From Nitrospira sp. (GTDB lineage: Bacteria > Nitrospirota > Nitrospiria > Nitrospirales > Nitrospiraceae), in contig JAFEBL010000013.1 of NCBI GenBank assembly GCA_018242665.1, positions 90,835 through 154,834 on the forward strand: DNA of 64,000 bases. The letters are read 5' to 3'. The position numbers and the translations under genes are program-made. Positions 21,232-31,700 of the stretch are shown here, one piece after another (within the stretch, counting starts at the first letter, position 1; every line of letters begins with the position of its first letter). The notes under the pieces are model-generated. The model was not told the DNA's origin. It made no database searches and was given only the letters and a program-made list of their open reading frames with translations.

Positions 21232-22050
21232 ATGGCGACCTATGCAATCGGTGACGTGCAGGGCTGCTTCGCGTCCCTGACGGAGCTCACACAGACCATT
21301 GGGTTCAATGCGAGCCAGGACCGGCTGTGGTTCGCCGGAGATCTCGTCAACCGTGGGCCCGCCTCGCTTCAGGTGTTACGCTATATTCGCGGACTCGGGT
21401 CCGCCGGGGTTATGGTCCTCGGCAATCATGATCTTTTCCTGCTCGCCGTCGCCGCCGGAGTCACGCCCCTTCGCCCCAAGGATACCCTGGGGCACATCTT
21501 AGACGCTCCGGATGGCCAGGCACTCATCGACTGGCTCCGGCAACAACCGCTCCTCCATCGCCAAGACGCCTACCTGCTCGTGCATGCGGGGCTGCTGCCG
21601 GATTGGACGGCGGACCAGGCCGAACAACTCGCGATCGAAGCCCAAACGGCCCTCCGCGGAGACGAGTATGTCGCCACGCTGCGCGCGCTGCATCCCAGCA
21701 GCCAGTTGCAGTGGAATCCTGATCTCACGGGTCCGACCCGCTTGGCCAGCATCATCAAGGTGCTGACACGCATTCGAACCTGTTCACCAGCAGGTGTCAT
21801 GGAATCGTTCTTTTCCGGACCGCCTGATCTCGCCCCGCAAGGCTTTCACCCGTGGTTTGACATTCCCGGACGACGTAGCGCGACAGCCACAGTCGTGTTC
21901 GGCCACTGGGCCGCCATGGGATTGAGGCTTGCCACGAATCTGTTGGCCTTGGATAGCGGCTGCGTGTACGGGCGACACTTGACCGCGGTTCGTCTAGAGG
22001 ATCGCAAGGTCTTTCAGGTACGCTGCCGGGACGCGCGGGGCGGCACCTGA
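21232..22050 (+). CDS. apaH: Symmetrical diadenosine tetraphosphatase
   Basis: ApaH splits Ap4A into two ADP and removes Np4-type caps from RNA. The 272-residue protein carries the metallophosphatase signature in order: GDVQGC (about 7-12), GDLVNRGPASL, GNHDLFLL, LLVHAGLLP and the late VFGHWAA. All metal-binding Asp, Asn and His positions expected for the family are present. The ORF opens at a TTG at 21223, but the ATG at 21232 matches the normal N-terminus MATYAIGDVQG. It begins about 60 bases after kinase 3, with no terminator seen between them. Confidence 0.93.
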   Translation: MATYAIGDVQGCFASLTELTQTIGFNASQDRLWFAGDLVNRGPASLQVLRYIRGLGSAGVMVLGNHDLFLLAVAAGVTPLRPKDTLGHILDAPDGQALIDWLRQQPLLHRQDAYLLVHAGLLPDWTADQAEQLAIEAQTALRGDEYVATLRALHPSSQLQWNPDLTGPTRLASIIKVLTRIRTCSPAGVMESFFSGPPDLAPQGFHPWFDIPGRRSATATVVFGHWAAMGLRLATNLLALDSGCVYGRHLTAVRLEDRKVFQVRCRDARGGT

Positions 22051-22059
22051 CCTCCTGCC

Positions 22060-22569
22060 ATGACCGCTTGGCCCCGATATACTTCTCGAGCATTGCCCGC
22101 GTCCCGGTATCTCCCCGGGCGCACTCCTCATCCTCGGCACCAGCCACCAGTCCATGGACGCCCGGAACCGGATGTTCGCCCTCGCGCGTTCGAACCGGGT
22201 CAATGGAGCACCTCTGAGGACTATCTCTATGGCATCGACTTGTACAACTGGGCCTATTGGTGGGAATCACACGAAGTGTTCGAAGGATTCTGGCACACCT
22301 ATGGTCGCTCGACTTCAGCGGGCAACTTCTTCCAAGCACTCATTCAATGCGCAGCCGCCAACCTGAAACGCGAACTCGGCAACGAGGCCTCCACCCGCAA
22401 ACTTGCCGCGCACGGCCTCGCCCGCCTGCGAGAGACGCCTAGTTTCTACATGGGCCTGGACACGGCAACTTTTGCCGAAGAGATCGCAAGCTGGCTGAAT
22501 GAGCGCGGGCCGGCTGTGCGCATCCGACTGGCATGTCCGGGAGCGCCGGAGGCACCCCGGCTGCCGTGA
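22060..22569 (+). CDS. DUF309 domain protein
   Basis: The 169-residue protein contains the DUF309 core, seen as GIDLYNWAYWWESHEVFEGFW (about 59-79, written here in two overlapping parts: GIDLYNWAYWWES and ESHEVFEGFW), then FFQALIQCAAANLKRE. The spacing of the Tyr, Trp, Glu and His residues is that of the family, which is cytoplasmic and of unknown function. The first 45 residues are Arg/Pro-rich and may not be part of the fold; a later start is possible but no better codon is clear. It lies nine bases after apaH and converges with panB. Confidence 0.8.
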   Translation: MTAWPRYTSRALPASRYLPGRTPHPRHQPPVHGRPEPDVRPRAFEPGQWSTSEDYLYGIDLYNWAYWWESHEVFEGFWHTYGRSTSAGNFFQALIQCAAANLKRELGNEASTRKLAAHGLARLRETPSFYMGLDTATFAEEIASWLNERGPAVRIRLACPGAPEAPRLP

Positions 22570-22598
22570 CCGCTGACTGCGAGGGGCGCGTGGATCGA

Positions 22599-23387
22599 CT
22601 AGTGGTAGCTTTCGGAATCTGAAGGAAAGGCGCCCTGCTCGACTTCATCCTTGTACCGGCGAAGCGCATGGATCGCATCGGTCTTGAGATGGCCGTAGGG
22701 CTTCACGAATTTGGGGACGAACTCGTCGAACAGGCCCAGGAGATCGTAGATCACCAGCACCTGCCCGTCACACTGAGGCCCGGCGCCAATGCCTATGGTG
22801 GGAATCGTCACAGACCGCGTCACGGTCTCTGCGAGATCGGCGGGAATTGCTTCCAGCACCATCGCGAAGGCTCCGGCCGCTTCCAACGCCTGCGCATCGG
22901 CAATCAGCTGCTGGCCTCGGTCTTTGCCTTTCCCCTGCACTTTGTAGCCGCCATATTGGTGCACCGACTGCGGGGTCATCCCGAGATGGCCCATGACAGG
23001 GATGCCGACCTTGGTCATGGCGGCAACACGATCGACGACAGCCACACCGCCTTCCAATTTCACAGCAGCCGCGCCGGCTTGGATAAAACGACCGGCATTA
23101 CGGAGGGCATCATCCAGGTTGGCCTGGTAGGACATGAACGGCATATCGCCGATGACCAACGCCTTGCGCACCGACCCGGCCACGAGCCTGGTGTGATACA
23201 GCATGTCGTCCATAGTCACGGAGAGCGTATTGGACTTGCCCTGCACGACGACGCCCAACGAATCACCGACCAGGAGCACCTCGATCCCCGCCTGCTCCGC
23301 CAGGCGGGCGAACAAGGCATCATAGGCCGTGACCACAGTAATCTTGCGCTGCTCCCGCTTGCATTTCTGCAACTCGGGAATCGTCAT
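22599..23387 (-). CDS. panB: 3-methyl-2-oxobutanoate hydroxymethyltransferase
   Basis: PanB adds a hydroxymethyl group from 5,10-methylene-tetrahydrofolate to 2-oxoisovalerate, the first committed step of pantothenate synthesis. The 262-residue protein has VTAYDALFARLAEQAG, the metal-binding LLVGDSLG (about 40-47), GDMPFMSYQ, VKLEGG and MGHLGMTPQ, in the family order and at the usual length. Its ATG shares one base with the stop codon of the metF-like gene (TGATG), so the two are translationally coupled. The link makes sense because PanB uses the folate one-carbon unit handled by the two genes upstream. Confidence 0.95.
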   Translation of the reverse strand: MTIPELQKCKREQRKITVVTAYDALFARLAEQAGIEVLLVGDSLGVVVQGKSNTLSVTMDDMLYHTRLVAGSVRKALVIGDMPFMSYQANLDDALRNAGRFIQAGAAAVKLEGGVAVVDRVAAMTKVGIPVMGHLGMTPQSVHQYGGYKVQGKGKDRGQQLIADAQALEAAGAFAMVLEAIPADLAETVTRSVTIPTIGIGAGPQCDGQVLVIYDLLGLFDEFVPKFVKPYGHLKTDAIHALRRYKDEVEQGAFPSDSESYH

Positions 23388-24277
23388 CAGCTCAACTCCG
23401 CCTTGGTGAGAATGTCCGGGATACGATCCGTGGCCTTGATCGCCATGATGTGGACGCCATCACAATAGGGGCGCACCGCCTTGATCGTGCGGACGGCAAT
23501 CTCCACACCCGCGTCGAGCGCGCGCGTATCACCAGCAGCGCGCATTTCGTCGATCATGTCCTGAGGCACCGATACACCGGGAATGTTGGCGTTCATGAAC
23601 TCCGCCATTTTGGCGTTGCGCAGCAGCAGAATGCCGGCCAGCACCTTCACCTTGAACGGGCGGACCGCCTGCATGAACACTTTGAACTGCTCAGGGTTGT
23701 AGATCGCCTGAGTTTGGAAGAACTCAACACCCGCCCGCACCTTGGTCTCAAACTTCACCAGCATAGGACCGAGTGGATCGGCCTCCGGCGTGACGGCCCC
23801 GCCTATCGTGAAGTCCGTGGAGCCATCAAGTTTGTTACCGGCATAGTCTTTCCCGGCATTGAGACCTTTCACCAGTTGCATGACCTGAACTGAATCGAGG
23901 TCATACACCGGCTTGGCATCCTTGTGGTCACCGACGGTGGGGTAATCGCCGGTCAAGCAGAGAATGTTGCGAATCCCGAGGATATGGGCGCCCATCAGAT
24001 CTGACTGCATGGCGATCCGGTTCCGATCCCGGCAAGTCAGCTGCATGACCGGATCGTGCCCCAACTCATACAGCACGCGGCACACCGGCAAGGAGCCGGC
24101 GCGGACCACTGCCGCCGTATTGTCGGTGACATTCACGCCATGCACGCGGCCGACCAGCGCTTTTGCGCTGTCGACCACAGACGTCAGGTTGGTGCCCTTG
24201 GGAGGATTGTATTCCACCGTGACGGCAAACTGCCCCTGCGCCAATACGTCCTTGAGTCGCCGCGGCTCCCGGCTCAT
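23387..24277 (-). CDS. metF: 5,10-methylenetetrahydrofolate reductase
   Basis: The enzyme reduces methylene- to methyl-tetrahydrofolate for methionine synthesis and, in autotrophs, C1 assimilation. The 296-residue protein (ATG at 24277) has the active-site Glu in FAVTVEYNPPKG, the substrate loop LTCRDRNR, and LCLTGDYPTVGD that contacts the flavin. It ends shortly after the catalytic barrel, with no C-terminal cysteine domain; a stand-alone domain of that kind is encoded at 5426-5674. The open frame reaches back to 24412, but the extension is Arg-rich and AGGG lies before 24277, so the later start was chosen. It belongs to the folD-metF-panB set. Confidence 0.9.
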   Translation of the reverse strand: MSREPRRLKDVLAQGQFAVTVEYNPPKGTNLTSVVDSAKALVGRVHGVNVTDNTAAVVRAGSLPVCRVLYELGHDPVMQLTCRDRNRIAMQSDLMGAHILGIRNILCLTGDYPTVGDHKDAKPVYDLDSVQVMQLVKGLNAGKDYAGNKLDGSTDFTIGGAVTPEADPLGPMLVKFETKVRAGVEFFQTQAIYNPEQFKVFMQAVRPFKVKVLAGILLLRNAKMAEFMNANIPGVSVPQDMIDEMRAAGDTRALDAGVEIAVRTIKAVRPYCDGVHIMAIKATDRIPDILTKAELS

Positions 24278-24436
24278 CGAGATTTTCCCTGCATGGTTTG
24301 TAGTCTCCCTATCTTCCCGCCCAACCCACTTCACTCGGACTAGGGCGGATCGAGACGTCCCGACTGCGCGCGTCCAACGAGGGCCTTCCGAGGCCGCGCG
24401 TTGCGCGAGCACGAGGAGCCGGTGACCTGACCGCGC

Positions 24437-25297
24437 CTATTTCATCCCTGCCATTCTCTTAGCAGATTCAACGGTATTGTCGAGCAACATCGCAATCGTC
24501 ATCGGCCCGACGCCACCCGGCACCGGACTGATCCACCCGGCCTTTTGGCTGGCCGGCCCAAAATCGACGTCGCCGCAGAGCTTCCCATCCGGACCCTTAT
24601 TCGTGCCTACGTCGATGACCACCGCGCCCTCCCGCACCATGTCCGCCGTGACAAACTTGGCCTTCCCGATCGCCACCAGCAGAAGATCGGCTTCACGGCA
24701 GACCGCTGCGAGATCTTTGGTCTTGGAATGACAAATCGTGACCGTGGCGTTCCGCTGGAGCAACATCAACGCCAGCGGTTTGCCCACGATATTGCTCCGC
24801 CCGACGACCACGGCGCGCTTGCCCTCGATCGACACGCCGGCCGATTCGATCATCTTGATGACTCCCTTCGGCGTGCACGCTTCGAAGACCGGGTTGCCTT
24901 CGACCAATCGGCCGAAGTTGTACGGATGAAACCCGTCGGCATCTTTGTTGGGCGAGACCGCCTCCAGCACGACTCGACTTTCGATATGTTTAGGCAGCGG
25001 CAGCTGCACCAGAATGCCGTGGATCTTCGGATCGGCATTTTTCTTTTCGATCAGCGCCAGCAGTTCCGTCTGCGAGGTACTGGCCGGCAGCTTGTGGTCA
25101 TCGACATAGATCCCCGCCAATTCGCAGGCCTTTTGTTTATTTTTGACGTAGACGTGCGACGCAGGATCGTCCCCCACCAAAATCGTCGCCAGCCCCGGCT
25201 TCACTCCTGTTTGAGCCAGCACGGCGGCCGACTCGACGGCCAGTCGTTCCCGGACCTGCTGTGCCAACGCTTTCCCATCAATGATCCGTGCAGCCAC
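24437..25297 (-). CDS. folD: Methylenetetrahydrofolate dehydrogenase / methenyl-cyclohydrolase
   Basis: FolD interconverts methylene-, methenyl- and formyl-tetrahydrofolate with NADP. The 286-residue protein has the catalytic Tyr/Lys in YVKNKQKACE (about 50-59), the signature VQLPLPKHI, and the Rossmann motif GRSNIVGKPLALML, plus PGGVGPMTIAMLL near the end. The ORF is open from 25351, but the GTG at 25297 lies five bases after GGGAGG and gives the usual N-terminus AARIIDGKALA. The metF-like gene begins about 160 bases downstream on the same strand. Confidence 0.95.
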   Translation of the reverse strand: MAARIIDGKALAQQVRERLAVESAAVLAQTGVKPGLATILVGDDPASHVYVKNKQKACELAGIYVDDHKLPASTSQTELLALIEKKNADPKIHGILVQLPLPKHIESRVVLEAVSPNKDADGFHPYNFGRLVEGNPVFEACTPKGVIKMIESAGVSIEGKRAVVVGRSNIVGKPLALMLLQRNATVTICHSKTKDLAAVCREADLLLVAIGKAKFVTADMVREGAVVIDVGTNKGPDGKLCGDVDFGPASQKAGWISPVPGGVGPMTIAMLLDNTVESAKRMAGMK

Positions 25298-25552
25298 AAT
25301 ATCCTCCCTGGCCTGAATAGAAGCAAAAAGTGTCGGCACCATAGCAGGCAATTTTTCAACAAGTCAACGCTTGCAGGGCGAGACGGACGCAGGCCATCGC
25401 CGGGGGGAGCCAGCCTCCTCGACTGTGCTGCCACCGCCGATGCCGGCGAGCCGATTCACCCCTGACTCTCACCGTTCCATCGCTTCCTTGACAGTCTTCC
25501 AGACCCTTGGCTACGATGCATCGACAGCATCGACTGTCCGATACCATCGTTC

Positions 25553-26584
25553 ATGAGATCCACCACCATGCGTCACAGTTCCTCGTCCCGGCCCTCGCGC
25601 CGCTCTAGCCTCGTACTGGCCCTGGCCGGGATCATCGGCATGGTCATGGCTGGCCCTTCGGCCTGGGCCCTGCAAGTCAGCGGATTGGAGTCCCCGCACA
25701 GCTTTCTGGCCGATCCTCCGTCAAGATCCTATTTTATTTCGAATATCAATGGTGAGGCCGAGGCCCGCGACAATAACGGCTTCATCACCAAACTGAGCGA
25801 TGATGGACGGATCATCGCGTTCAAATTCATCGAGGGCGGCAGGGACAACGTGACGCTCCATGCCCCGAAGGGCATGGCTGTCGTGGATCAAGTCCTGTAC
25901 GTGACGGACTTAGACACCCTCCGCGCCTTCGACAAAACGACGGGAAAACCCTTGTCCACGTTGGTGCTTCCTCGCCCTGCCGATGGCAAGAGCGCACAGT
26001 CACTCATGGACGTCGCCCCCGACGGTCAAGGCCATCTCTACCTGGCCGATCAAGGCGGCAATGCGATTTACCGGGTCGATCTCACCCCGACGCCGACTTT
26101 GACGCTCTACCTGTCAGGGGCTCACCTGGCTGGCCCCTCGGGAGTCGCCGTGAATCCGAAGACCGGACATCTGGCCGTCGTCAGCTATGACTCAGGCAAG
26201 ATTTTCGACATTACGCCGGAAGGCACGCTGACGGAGCTGGCCTCGAACGGCTTTTTTACCGGACGGTTCCAAAACCTCAGCGGCGTGGATTTCGACCGCT
26301 GGGGAAGCATGTATGTGTCCGATGCGACCAAGGGCAAGATCTGGCGGATGCTGCCGAACAATAAATTTCAGGTGATCGCGGAATATCTGCCGGGCCCGTC
26401 GGATCTCGGCATCGACCGTGTGAACCATCTAATTCTGGTTCCCTATCAGGACTCGAACGCGGCCGAAGTCAACGGCCTCGAATCTCCCACCGCGTCAACG
26501 GGCGACCGCGCCAAACGCACGCTGGCTGACTACGGGTTCGTGGAGCCGAAAAAAGCCGAGAAGGAAGGACCACCCCGAAAATGA
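25553..26584 (+). CDS. Exported NHL/SMP-30-type beta-propeller protein
   Basis: The 343-residue protein has a twin-basic, hydrophobic export signal (about 18-42, ending near SAWALQ) and then six or so repeats of the NHL/SMP-30 blade, for example GLESPHSFLADPPSRSYFI, APKGMAVVDQVLYVTD, MDVAPDGQGHLYLAD, GPSGVAVNPKTGHLAVV and GVDFDRWGSMYVSDATKG. Such propellers bind ligands or proteins, or act as lactonases when acidic metal ligands are present; I cannot assign a reaction. The C-terminus is Lys/Pro-rich. Its stop overlaps the next gene by four bases (ATGA). It diverges from folD across about 255 bases. Confidence 0.8.
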   Translation: MRSTTMRHSSSSRPSRRSSLVLALAGIIGMVMAGPSAWALQVSGLESPHSFLADPPSRSYFISNINGEAEARDNNGFITKLSDDGRIIAFKFIEGGRDNVTLHAPKGMAVVDQVLYVTDLDTLRAFDKTTGKPLSTLVLPRPADGKSAQSLMDVAPDGQGHLYLADQGGNAIYRVDLTPTPTLTLYLSGAHLAGPSGVAVNPKTGHLAVVSYDSGKIFDITPEGTLTELASNGFFTGRFQNLSGVDFDRWGSMYVSDATKGKIWRMLPNNKFQVIAEYLPGPSDLGIDRVNHLILVPYQDSNAAEVNGLESPTASTGDRAKRTLADYGFVEPKKAEKEGPPRK

Positions 26585-27279
26585 GTCGATGCGTCTACTG
26601 CAACCAGCGCAAGGGAAAACGCTCCTGTCCGGCCCTGACCGGTCTCATCTGTAGTCAATGTTGCGGGGAACATCGCCTGACACGGATCACCTGCCCGCCC
26701 GACTGCGACTACCTCGATACCGGAAGCGACTACCAGCAAAAACGTCTAGGCGAGCAGTTCGCCCCGGTCCGCCGTGAGCTCTACCGGCAACTGAGCGTGG
26801 CCGGAGGCGAGAAGGCTGCGGCCCTGTTCAATCTGATCGAGGTCGTCACGTTCGGCTATTTCCACGACCGGCGCGACGGACAGGACGCCGAAGTCTTCGC
26901 CGCTATGCAGGCTTTGCGCCGTACCTTGAGCCCGCTCCATGTGCCATCCGCACCCATGCCGGTGTTCGCCGAACGCCTCAAGAAGGAATACGACACCTTC
27001 GTCAAACAGCAACCGCAACAGATTGTGGATGCCGGCTCCGCTCCCGAAATTCTTGATCGCGCCCTGGCGCTGCTGACCGAATTCTCCGGCAAAGACTTTC
27101 AGTCGCGTCGCTTTTTGAACGGCATGATCGGCTATGTCAAAACCTTCCACCCCGAAATCGCCGACCACCTGACCAAACAGCACGAAGCCGGCCGGATCGT
27201 GCTTCCCGGTCAACTGACCCCGCCGCCCCCGGAGGCGCCCCATGTCCATGGCCCTGAGTGCCACCATCATCACCACTAA
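26581..27279 (+). CDS. Cys-rich zinc-ribbon-like protein with natural His tail
   Basis: The 232-residue protein starts with a dense cysteine module: CVYC, CPALTG, CSQCCGEHR and CPPDCDY within the first 42 residues, giving nine cysteines that could bind one or two zinc ions. This opening is one I associate with an uncharacterised family in Deltaproteobacteria and Nitrospirota. The middle (about 60-200) is helical with no known motif. The C-terminus is HVHGPECHHHHH, a likely metal-binding tail. The ATG overlaps the stop of the propeller gene, so the two are coupled. Roles in metal handling or as a regulator are possible but not shown. Confidence 0.7.
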   Translation: MSRCVYCNQRKGKRSCPALTGLICSQCCGEHRLTRITCPPDCDYLDTGSDYQQKRLGEQFAPVRRELYRQLSVAGGEKAAALFNLIEVVTFGYFHDRRDGQDAEVFAAMQALRRTLSPLHVPSAPMPVFAERLKKEYDTFVKQQPQQIVDAGSAPEILDRALALLTEFSGKDFQSRRFLNGMIGYVKTFHPEIADHLTKQHEAGRIVLPGQLTPPPPEAPHVHGPECHHHHH

Positions 27280-27648
27280 GCACCGCTACCGATAGCGCCA
27301 TGGGAGTGGCCTCGGCCTGAACCCGTTCATCGCTCCTGTCGTCCAGCTCTTGCCGCACTGTTCCCGTTTTCCCCTTTAGTTGTCCGTTATTTCTACCGAT
27401 ACAGGCGAGTCACCTTCTGTACGTTGTACAGGATGCGGGCGGAGTCTTCCGTCGTAACCGATTGAAACGTATGAGCTCACTTGCACCGGGCCTCCTGGCA
27501 TTCCTGCCGAACGGCGATGCACTCGCAGAAACGGCCTGGGCCCTCAACCGAGGCAAAGCCCGCCGCCCTGGCGCGATCCATTTCAGAGCCTGTGTCCCCT
27601 GTCGCAGAATCGCTATCTGACCGCCGCACTTAACGAGGAGAACTTGCG
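27280..27648. other. Intergenic region before the FIST operon
   Basis: This 369-base stretch holds no recognisable gene; frames through it are short and lack ribosome binding sites. The one notable element is the short inverted repeat at 27417-27431. A promoter for the downstream operon must lie here but I found no convincing -35/-10 pair or sigma-54 site. Confidence 0.4.
27417..27431. promoter_or_regulatory. Inverted repeat, possible operator of the FIST operon
   Basis: The bases read CTGTAC-GTT-GTACAG, a perfect six-base inverted repeat with a three-base centre, about 220 bases before the FIST start. It resembles a LexA-type CTGT..ACAG box but with one base too few in the spacer, so no regulator is proposed. 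Confidence 0.25.
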
Positions 27649-28797
27649 ATGCATGTCACCACCACTCGTTTCCGATCCAATCAGCCCTGGTCTCCAGCAC
27701 TCCTGACACCGCTCGATTCCGACGCCACGCTCCTGCTGCTGTTCGGCGCACCAAGTCTGATCAATACACCGGAACGCCTTCATCAGGTGCTCGAGGCCTG
27801 TCCCCGAAGCACTGTGCTGGGCTGCTCCACGGCAGGTGAAATTCACGGGTGCGAGATTTCGGATGAAAGTCTGGTCGTGGCAGCCGTGCGTTTCGATCAT
27901 ACCGCGCTCCGCACCGCACAAGCCGCCGTGCAGGCGCCCACGGATTCCTATGCGGCCGGGCGCGTGATCGCCGAAACGCTCAAGGACGCGTCTCTTCGCG
28001 GCGTGCTCGTGCTGTCCGACGGGCTGAACGTCAATGGCAGCGAACTGGTGAAGGGCCTCAACGATACACTCGGGGGGGCGGTGGTCGTCACGGGAGGCCT
28101 GGCCGGAGACGGGACACAATTTAAACGGACCTGGGTGATCAAGGATCGGACTCCAGTCAGCGGATACGTCACCGCACTCGGGTTCTATGGTGATCGCGTG
28201 AAGCTCGGACACGGCTCGAAGGGCGGATGGGACAAGTTCGGACCTGAACGGCGGATCACAAAATCTTTGGGGAATGTGCTGTACGAATTGGACGGGCGTC
28301 CGGCGCTGCAACTGTATAAGGAATATCTCGGGGATCGCGCCGCCGGTCTCCCGGCCACGGGTCTCCTGTTTCCGCTCGCAATCAGAACCTCCACCACTGA
28401 CGGGAAAGTATTGGTGCGCACCATCTTGGCGGTGGACGAATCGGCGCAATCCATGACGTTCGCGGGGGACATGCCCGAGGGCATGCTCGCGCAGTTAATG
28501 CGGGCCAATTTTGACCGTTTGGTGCAAGGCGCTTCTGAAGCCGCCACCCTGGCCGTCAACCATCAGGACACGGCCGCGGCACCCTCTCCCTCACTCTCAA
28601 TTGCCATCAGTTGCGTGGGACGACGATTGGTCCTGGGAGAACGGACGGAAGAAGAAATCGAAGCCACGCTCGATATTCTTCCGACTGGGAGTAGTCAGGT
28701 TGGATTCTATTCCTACGGGGAGATTTCTCCCTACACCAGCGGGTCCTGTGATCTGCACAATCAGACCATGACCCTGACGACCATCTCCGAACGTTAA
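27649..28797 (+). CDS. FIST domain sensory protein
   Basis: This 382-residue cytoplasmic protein has FIST_N (about 20-205; TVLGCSTAGEIHGCEISDESLVVAAV) and FIST_C (about 210-365; ALQLYKEYLG near the start of this part, and VGFYSYGEISPYTSGSCDLHNQT at the end, given here as two pieces VGFYSYGEISP and SCDLHNQT). FIST proteins bind small ligands, probably amino acids or peptides, and feed kinases or chemoreceptors. The start has GAGGAG upstream. Its stop overlaps the ATG of the next kinase by one base (TAATG), so the pair is made in step and the FIST protein is the probable ligand-binding input for that kinase. Confidence 0.9.
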   Translation: MHVTTTRFRSNQPWSPALLTPLDSDATLLLLFGAPSLINTPERLHQVLEACPRSTVLGCSTAGEIHGCEISDESLVVAAVRFDHTALRTAQAAVQAPTDSYAAGRVIAETLKDASLRGVLVLSDGLNVNGSELVKGLNDTLGGAVVVTGGLAGDGTQFKRTWVIKDRTPVSGYVTALGFYGDRVKLGHGSKGGWDKFGPERRITKSLGNVLYELDGRPALQLYKEYLGDRAAGLPATGLLFPLAIRTSTTDGKVLVRTILAVDESAQSMTFAGDMPEGMLAQLMRANFDRLVQGASEAATLAVNHQDTAAAPSPSLSIAISCVGRRLVLGERTEEEIEATLDILPTGSSQVGFYSYGEISPYTSGSCDLHNQTMTLTTISER

Positions 28798-31700
28798 TGC
28801 CGATGCATCCGCTGCTGACACGCCAGCTAAAAAGACTGGGACTGGACGACGCGTCGCCCCCTGCTTCTCCCGAGACGTGGCAACACCTGCTCGAACGGGT
28901 GAGCCGAAGCTATCTGGAATCGGATCAGGGACGAGAACTTCTCGAACGCTCGATCGCGCTCTCCGCTGCGGAAATGCAGGAGTTGAACGAGCAGCTTCGC
29001 CGCACCTCCGAGAGCCAGCTGACCGTAGAACGAGATAAACTTCAGACGGTGCTGCGTTCCATGGGTGACGGATTGTGCGTGGTGGACAACAATTGGGCCA
29101 TCGTATTGCTCAACCCCGAAGCCGAACGACTGTGGGGCCTTTCCGAAGCGGAGGTCGTTGGTCGGCGGCTGCAAGACATGATTTCGCTGTCCTACGGCCC
29201 ACAGGCCAAAGAGACACTCTTCGCTCAGCATGCGCAGGATATGCCGATACAGGAAGACATTTTCCGGACCGACGATGGACTGCTCACCTCGCTCACCGGG
29301 CGATCGTTCCCCGTTTCCTGCGTCCTTGCCCCGATCGTACGAGAACACCACGCCGCCGGCGCGGTCCTGGTCTTTCGCGATATCACCGAACGCAAACAAA
29401 TAGAAGACCGTCGCCGCGATACCGAGCACCTGCTTCGGCAACAGCAAACCGCGCTGTTCGAATTGACGAGGAACAGCGTCATTCAGAGCGGTGTCCTTGA
29501 GCCCGCCCTGCACGAGATCACCCGCGTCGCGGCTGCCACCTTGAAGGTGCAACGATGCAGCATCTGGCTCCTGAGCAAAGATCACGTCCTCCTGCAGTGC
29601 AAAGAGCTCTATGACTCGAGGACCGGCACCCATGCATCAGGCATGGAGATCTCGGCGAACGATTTCCCGAAGTATTTCCACGAAGTACTCTCCGAGCGCG
29701 TCATCGATGCTGCCGACGCGCAACACGATGGCCGCACCTCCGAGTTCACGCAGACCTATCTCACGCCCCTCGGCATCAGCGCGATGCTCGACATCCCGAT
29801 CCGTTTCAAGGGACAACTCGTCGGAGTGCTGTGCCACGAACATGTGGGCGCCCTGCGCCCATGGATGCTGGAGGAACAGCAGTTCGGCCATGCGGTCGCC
29901 TCGCTGGTGTCACTGGCACTCGAAGCCGTCGAACGTCTCCATGCCGAGGGCGAACTGCGGAAGAGCGAGGGCCGAACCAGGCTCATCATCGATACCGCGC
30001 TGAGTGCGGTCATCAGCATGGACGACAGGGGTAACATCATCGCCTGGAATACCAAGGCCGAGCAGATCTTCGGTTGGACGCGCCAGGAAGCCATCGGACG
30101 CTCTATGGCGGAAACCATCATTCCCCATGCCCACCGTGAGGCCCACCAGCGCGGGCTCGACCGTTTCCTCAAGACTGGGGAAGGACCGATATTGAACAAG
30201 CGGATCGAAGTCACCGCGCTGCGCCGCGATGGCACGGAATTTCCGATCGAGCTGTCACTCACCCCGCTCCGGCTGGAAAACGCCTACAGCTTCACCGCCT
30301 TCGTGGTGGATATTTCGGAGCGCAAACAAGCCGAAGAAGCGTTGCGCACCAGCGAAGCCCGGCTGACGATGACGGTCCAGGGCTCACAGATCGGCATTTG
30401 GGACTGGAACCTCACCACCGGCGCCACCTATTTTTCCACGCAATGGAAAAGCCAGCTCGGCCACGACGACACCTCGCTCCCCAACGCGTTCGATGAATGG
30501 CGTCTGCGCATTCATCCGGAAGACCAACCGCTCGTCCACAACACAATCCAATCCTGCCTCGATGGTGAGCGCTCGCACTTCGAGATCGAACACCGCCTGC
30601 AACATCGGGATGGCGACTATCGATGGATTCTGTCCCGCGGGAGCCTCATCCGGGACGTGTATGGCGTAGCAGCGCGCATGGTCGGCATCCATATCGACAC
30701 CACCGATCGAAAGCGAAGCGAGGAAGAACTCCGCACGGCGAAAGAAGCGGCCGAAGCAGCCAGCAAGGCGAAGAGCGAATTCCTGGCAAACATGAGCCAT
30801 GAAATCCGCACCCCCATGAACGGCGTGCTGGGCACGACCGAACTGCTGCTGAACAGTGTGCTGACGGACAAACAGCGCCACCTGGCCTCCACGGTCCACC
30901 GGTCCGGCCGCACGCTGTTGGCGATCATCAACGACATTTTGGATTTCTCAAAAATCGAGGCGGGCAAGCTGGACCTCGAATGTGTCGACTTTGACCTGCT
31001 ACAAGTACTCGAGGAATCTCTCGAACTGTTCATGGAAGCCGGCCGGCGCAAGAAGCTGCATCTCGCCCAACAGCTCGATGAACAGGTCCCGCGCTATCTG
31101 AAAGGGGACCCGGTGCGGTTTCGTCAGATCCTCATGAATCTCCTGAGCAATGCCATCAAATTCACGGAGCGCGGGGGCATTACCTTGATCGCCGAGTTCT
31201 TGAGTGGCACACCCACCCACGTGCGATTGCGCTTTGCAGTCGCCGACACGGGAATCGGTATCCCCCCAGCGGCGAAATTGCGCATTTTCGACGCGTTTTC
31301 CCAGGCCGATGGGTCCACCACTCGGCAGTATGGCGGAACCGGGCTCGGCCTCTCGATCGCCAGGCAATTGGTCGGGCTCATGGGTGGCACCATTGCGGTG
31401 GACAGCGAGCCGGGACGAGGTTCCACTTTCTCGTTTACCGCGGAATTCGAGCTGCAGCCGCTGGGGACGGGATCGGCGTCGCCCCTCGCGCCCTGCGCAC
31501 CCCTGCCCACTCCATACCTTGTGGCCGATCCTGCCGGCAGCTGGCCTCAAGACCCAGCATTGTCCTCCGGCGTGGCCGCCGATGAGGAGGAACAGGAACA
31601 GACAGCCGGCCACATCCTTCTGGCCGAGGACAGTCCCGTGAACCGGGAAGTGGCAGTCGGCATGCTCGAACAACTCGGTTACCAGGTCGAGATTGCAGAG

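Noticed and set aside
27417..27431. LexA box before the FIST operon
   Set aside because: The CTGT and ACAG halves are there but the spacer is one base short of the usual site and no SOS function is evident in the operon.
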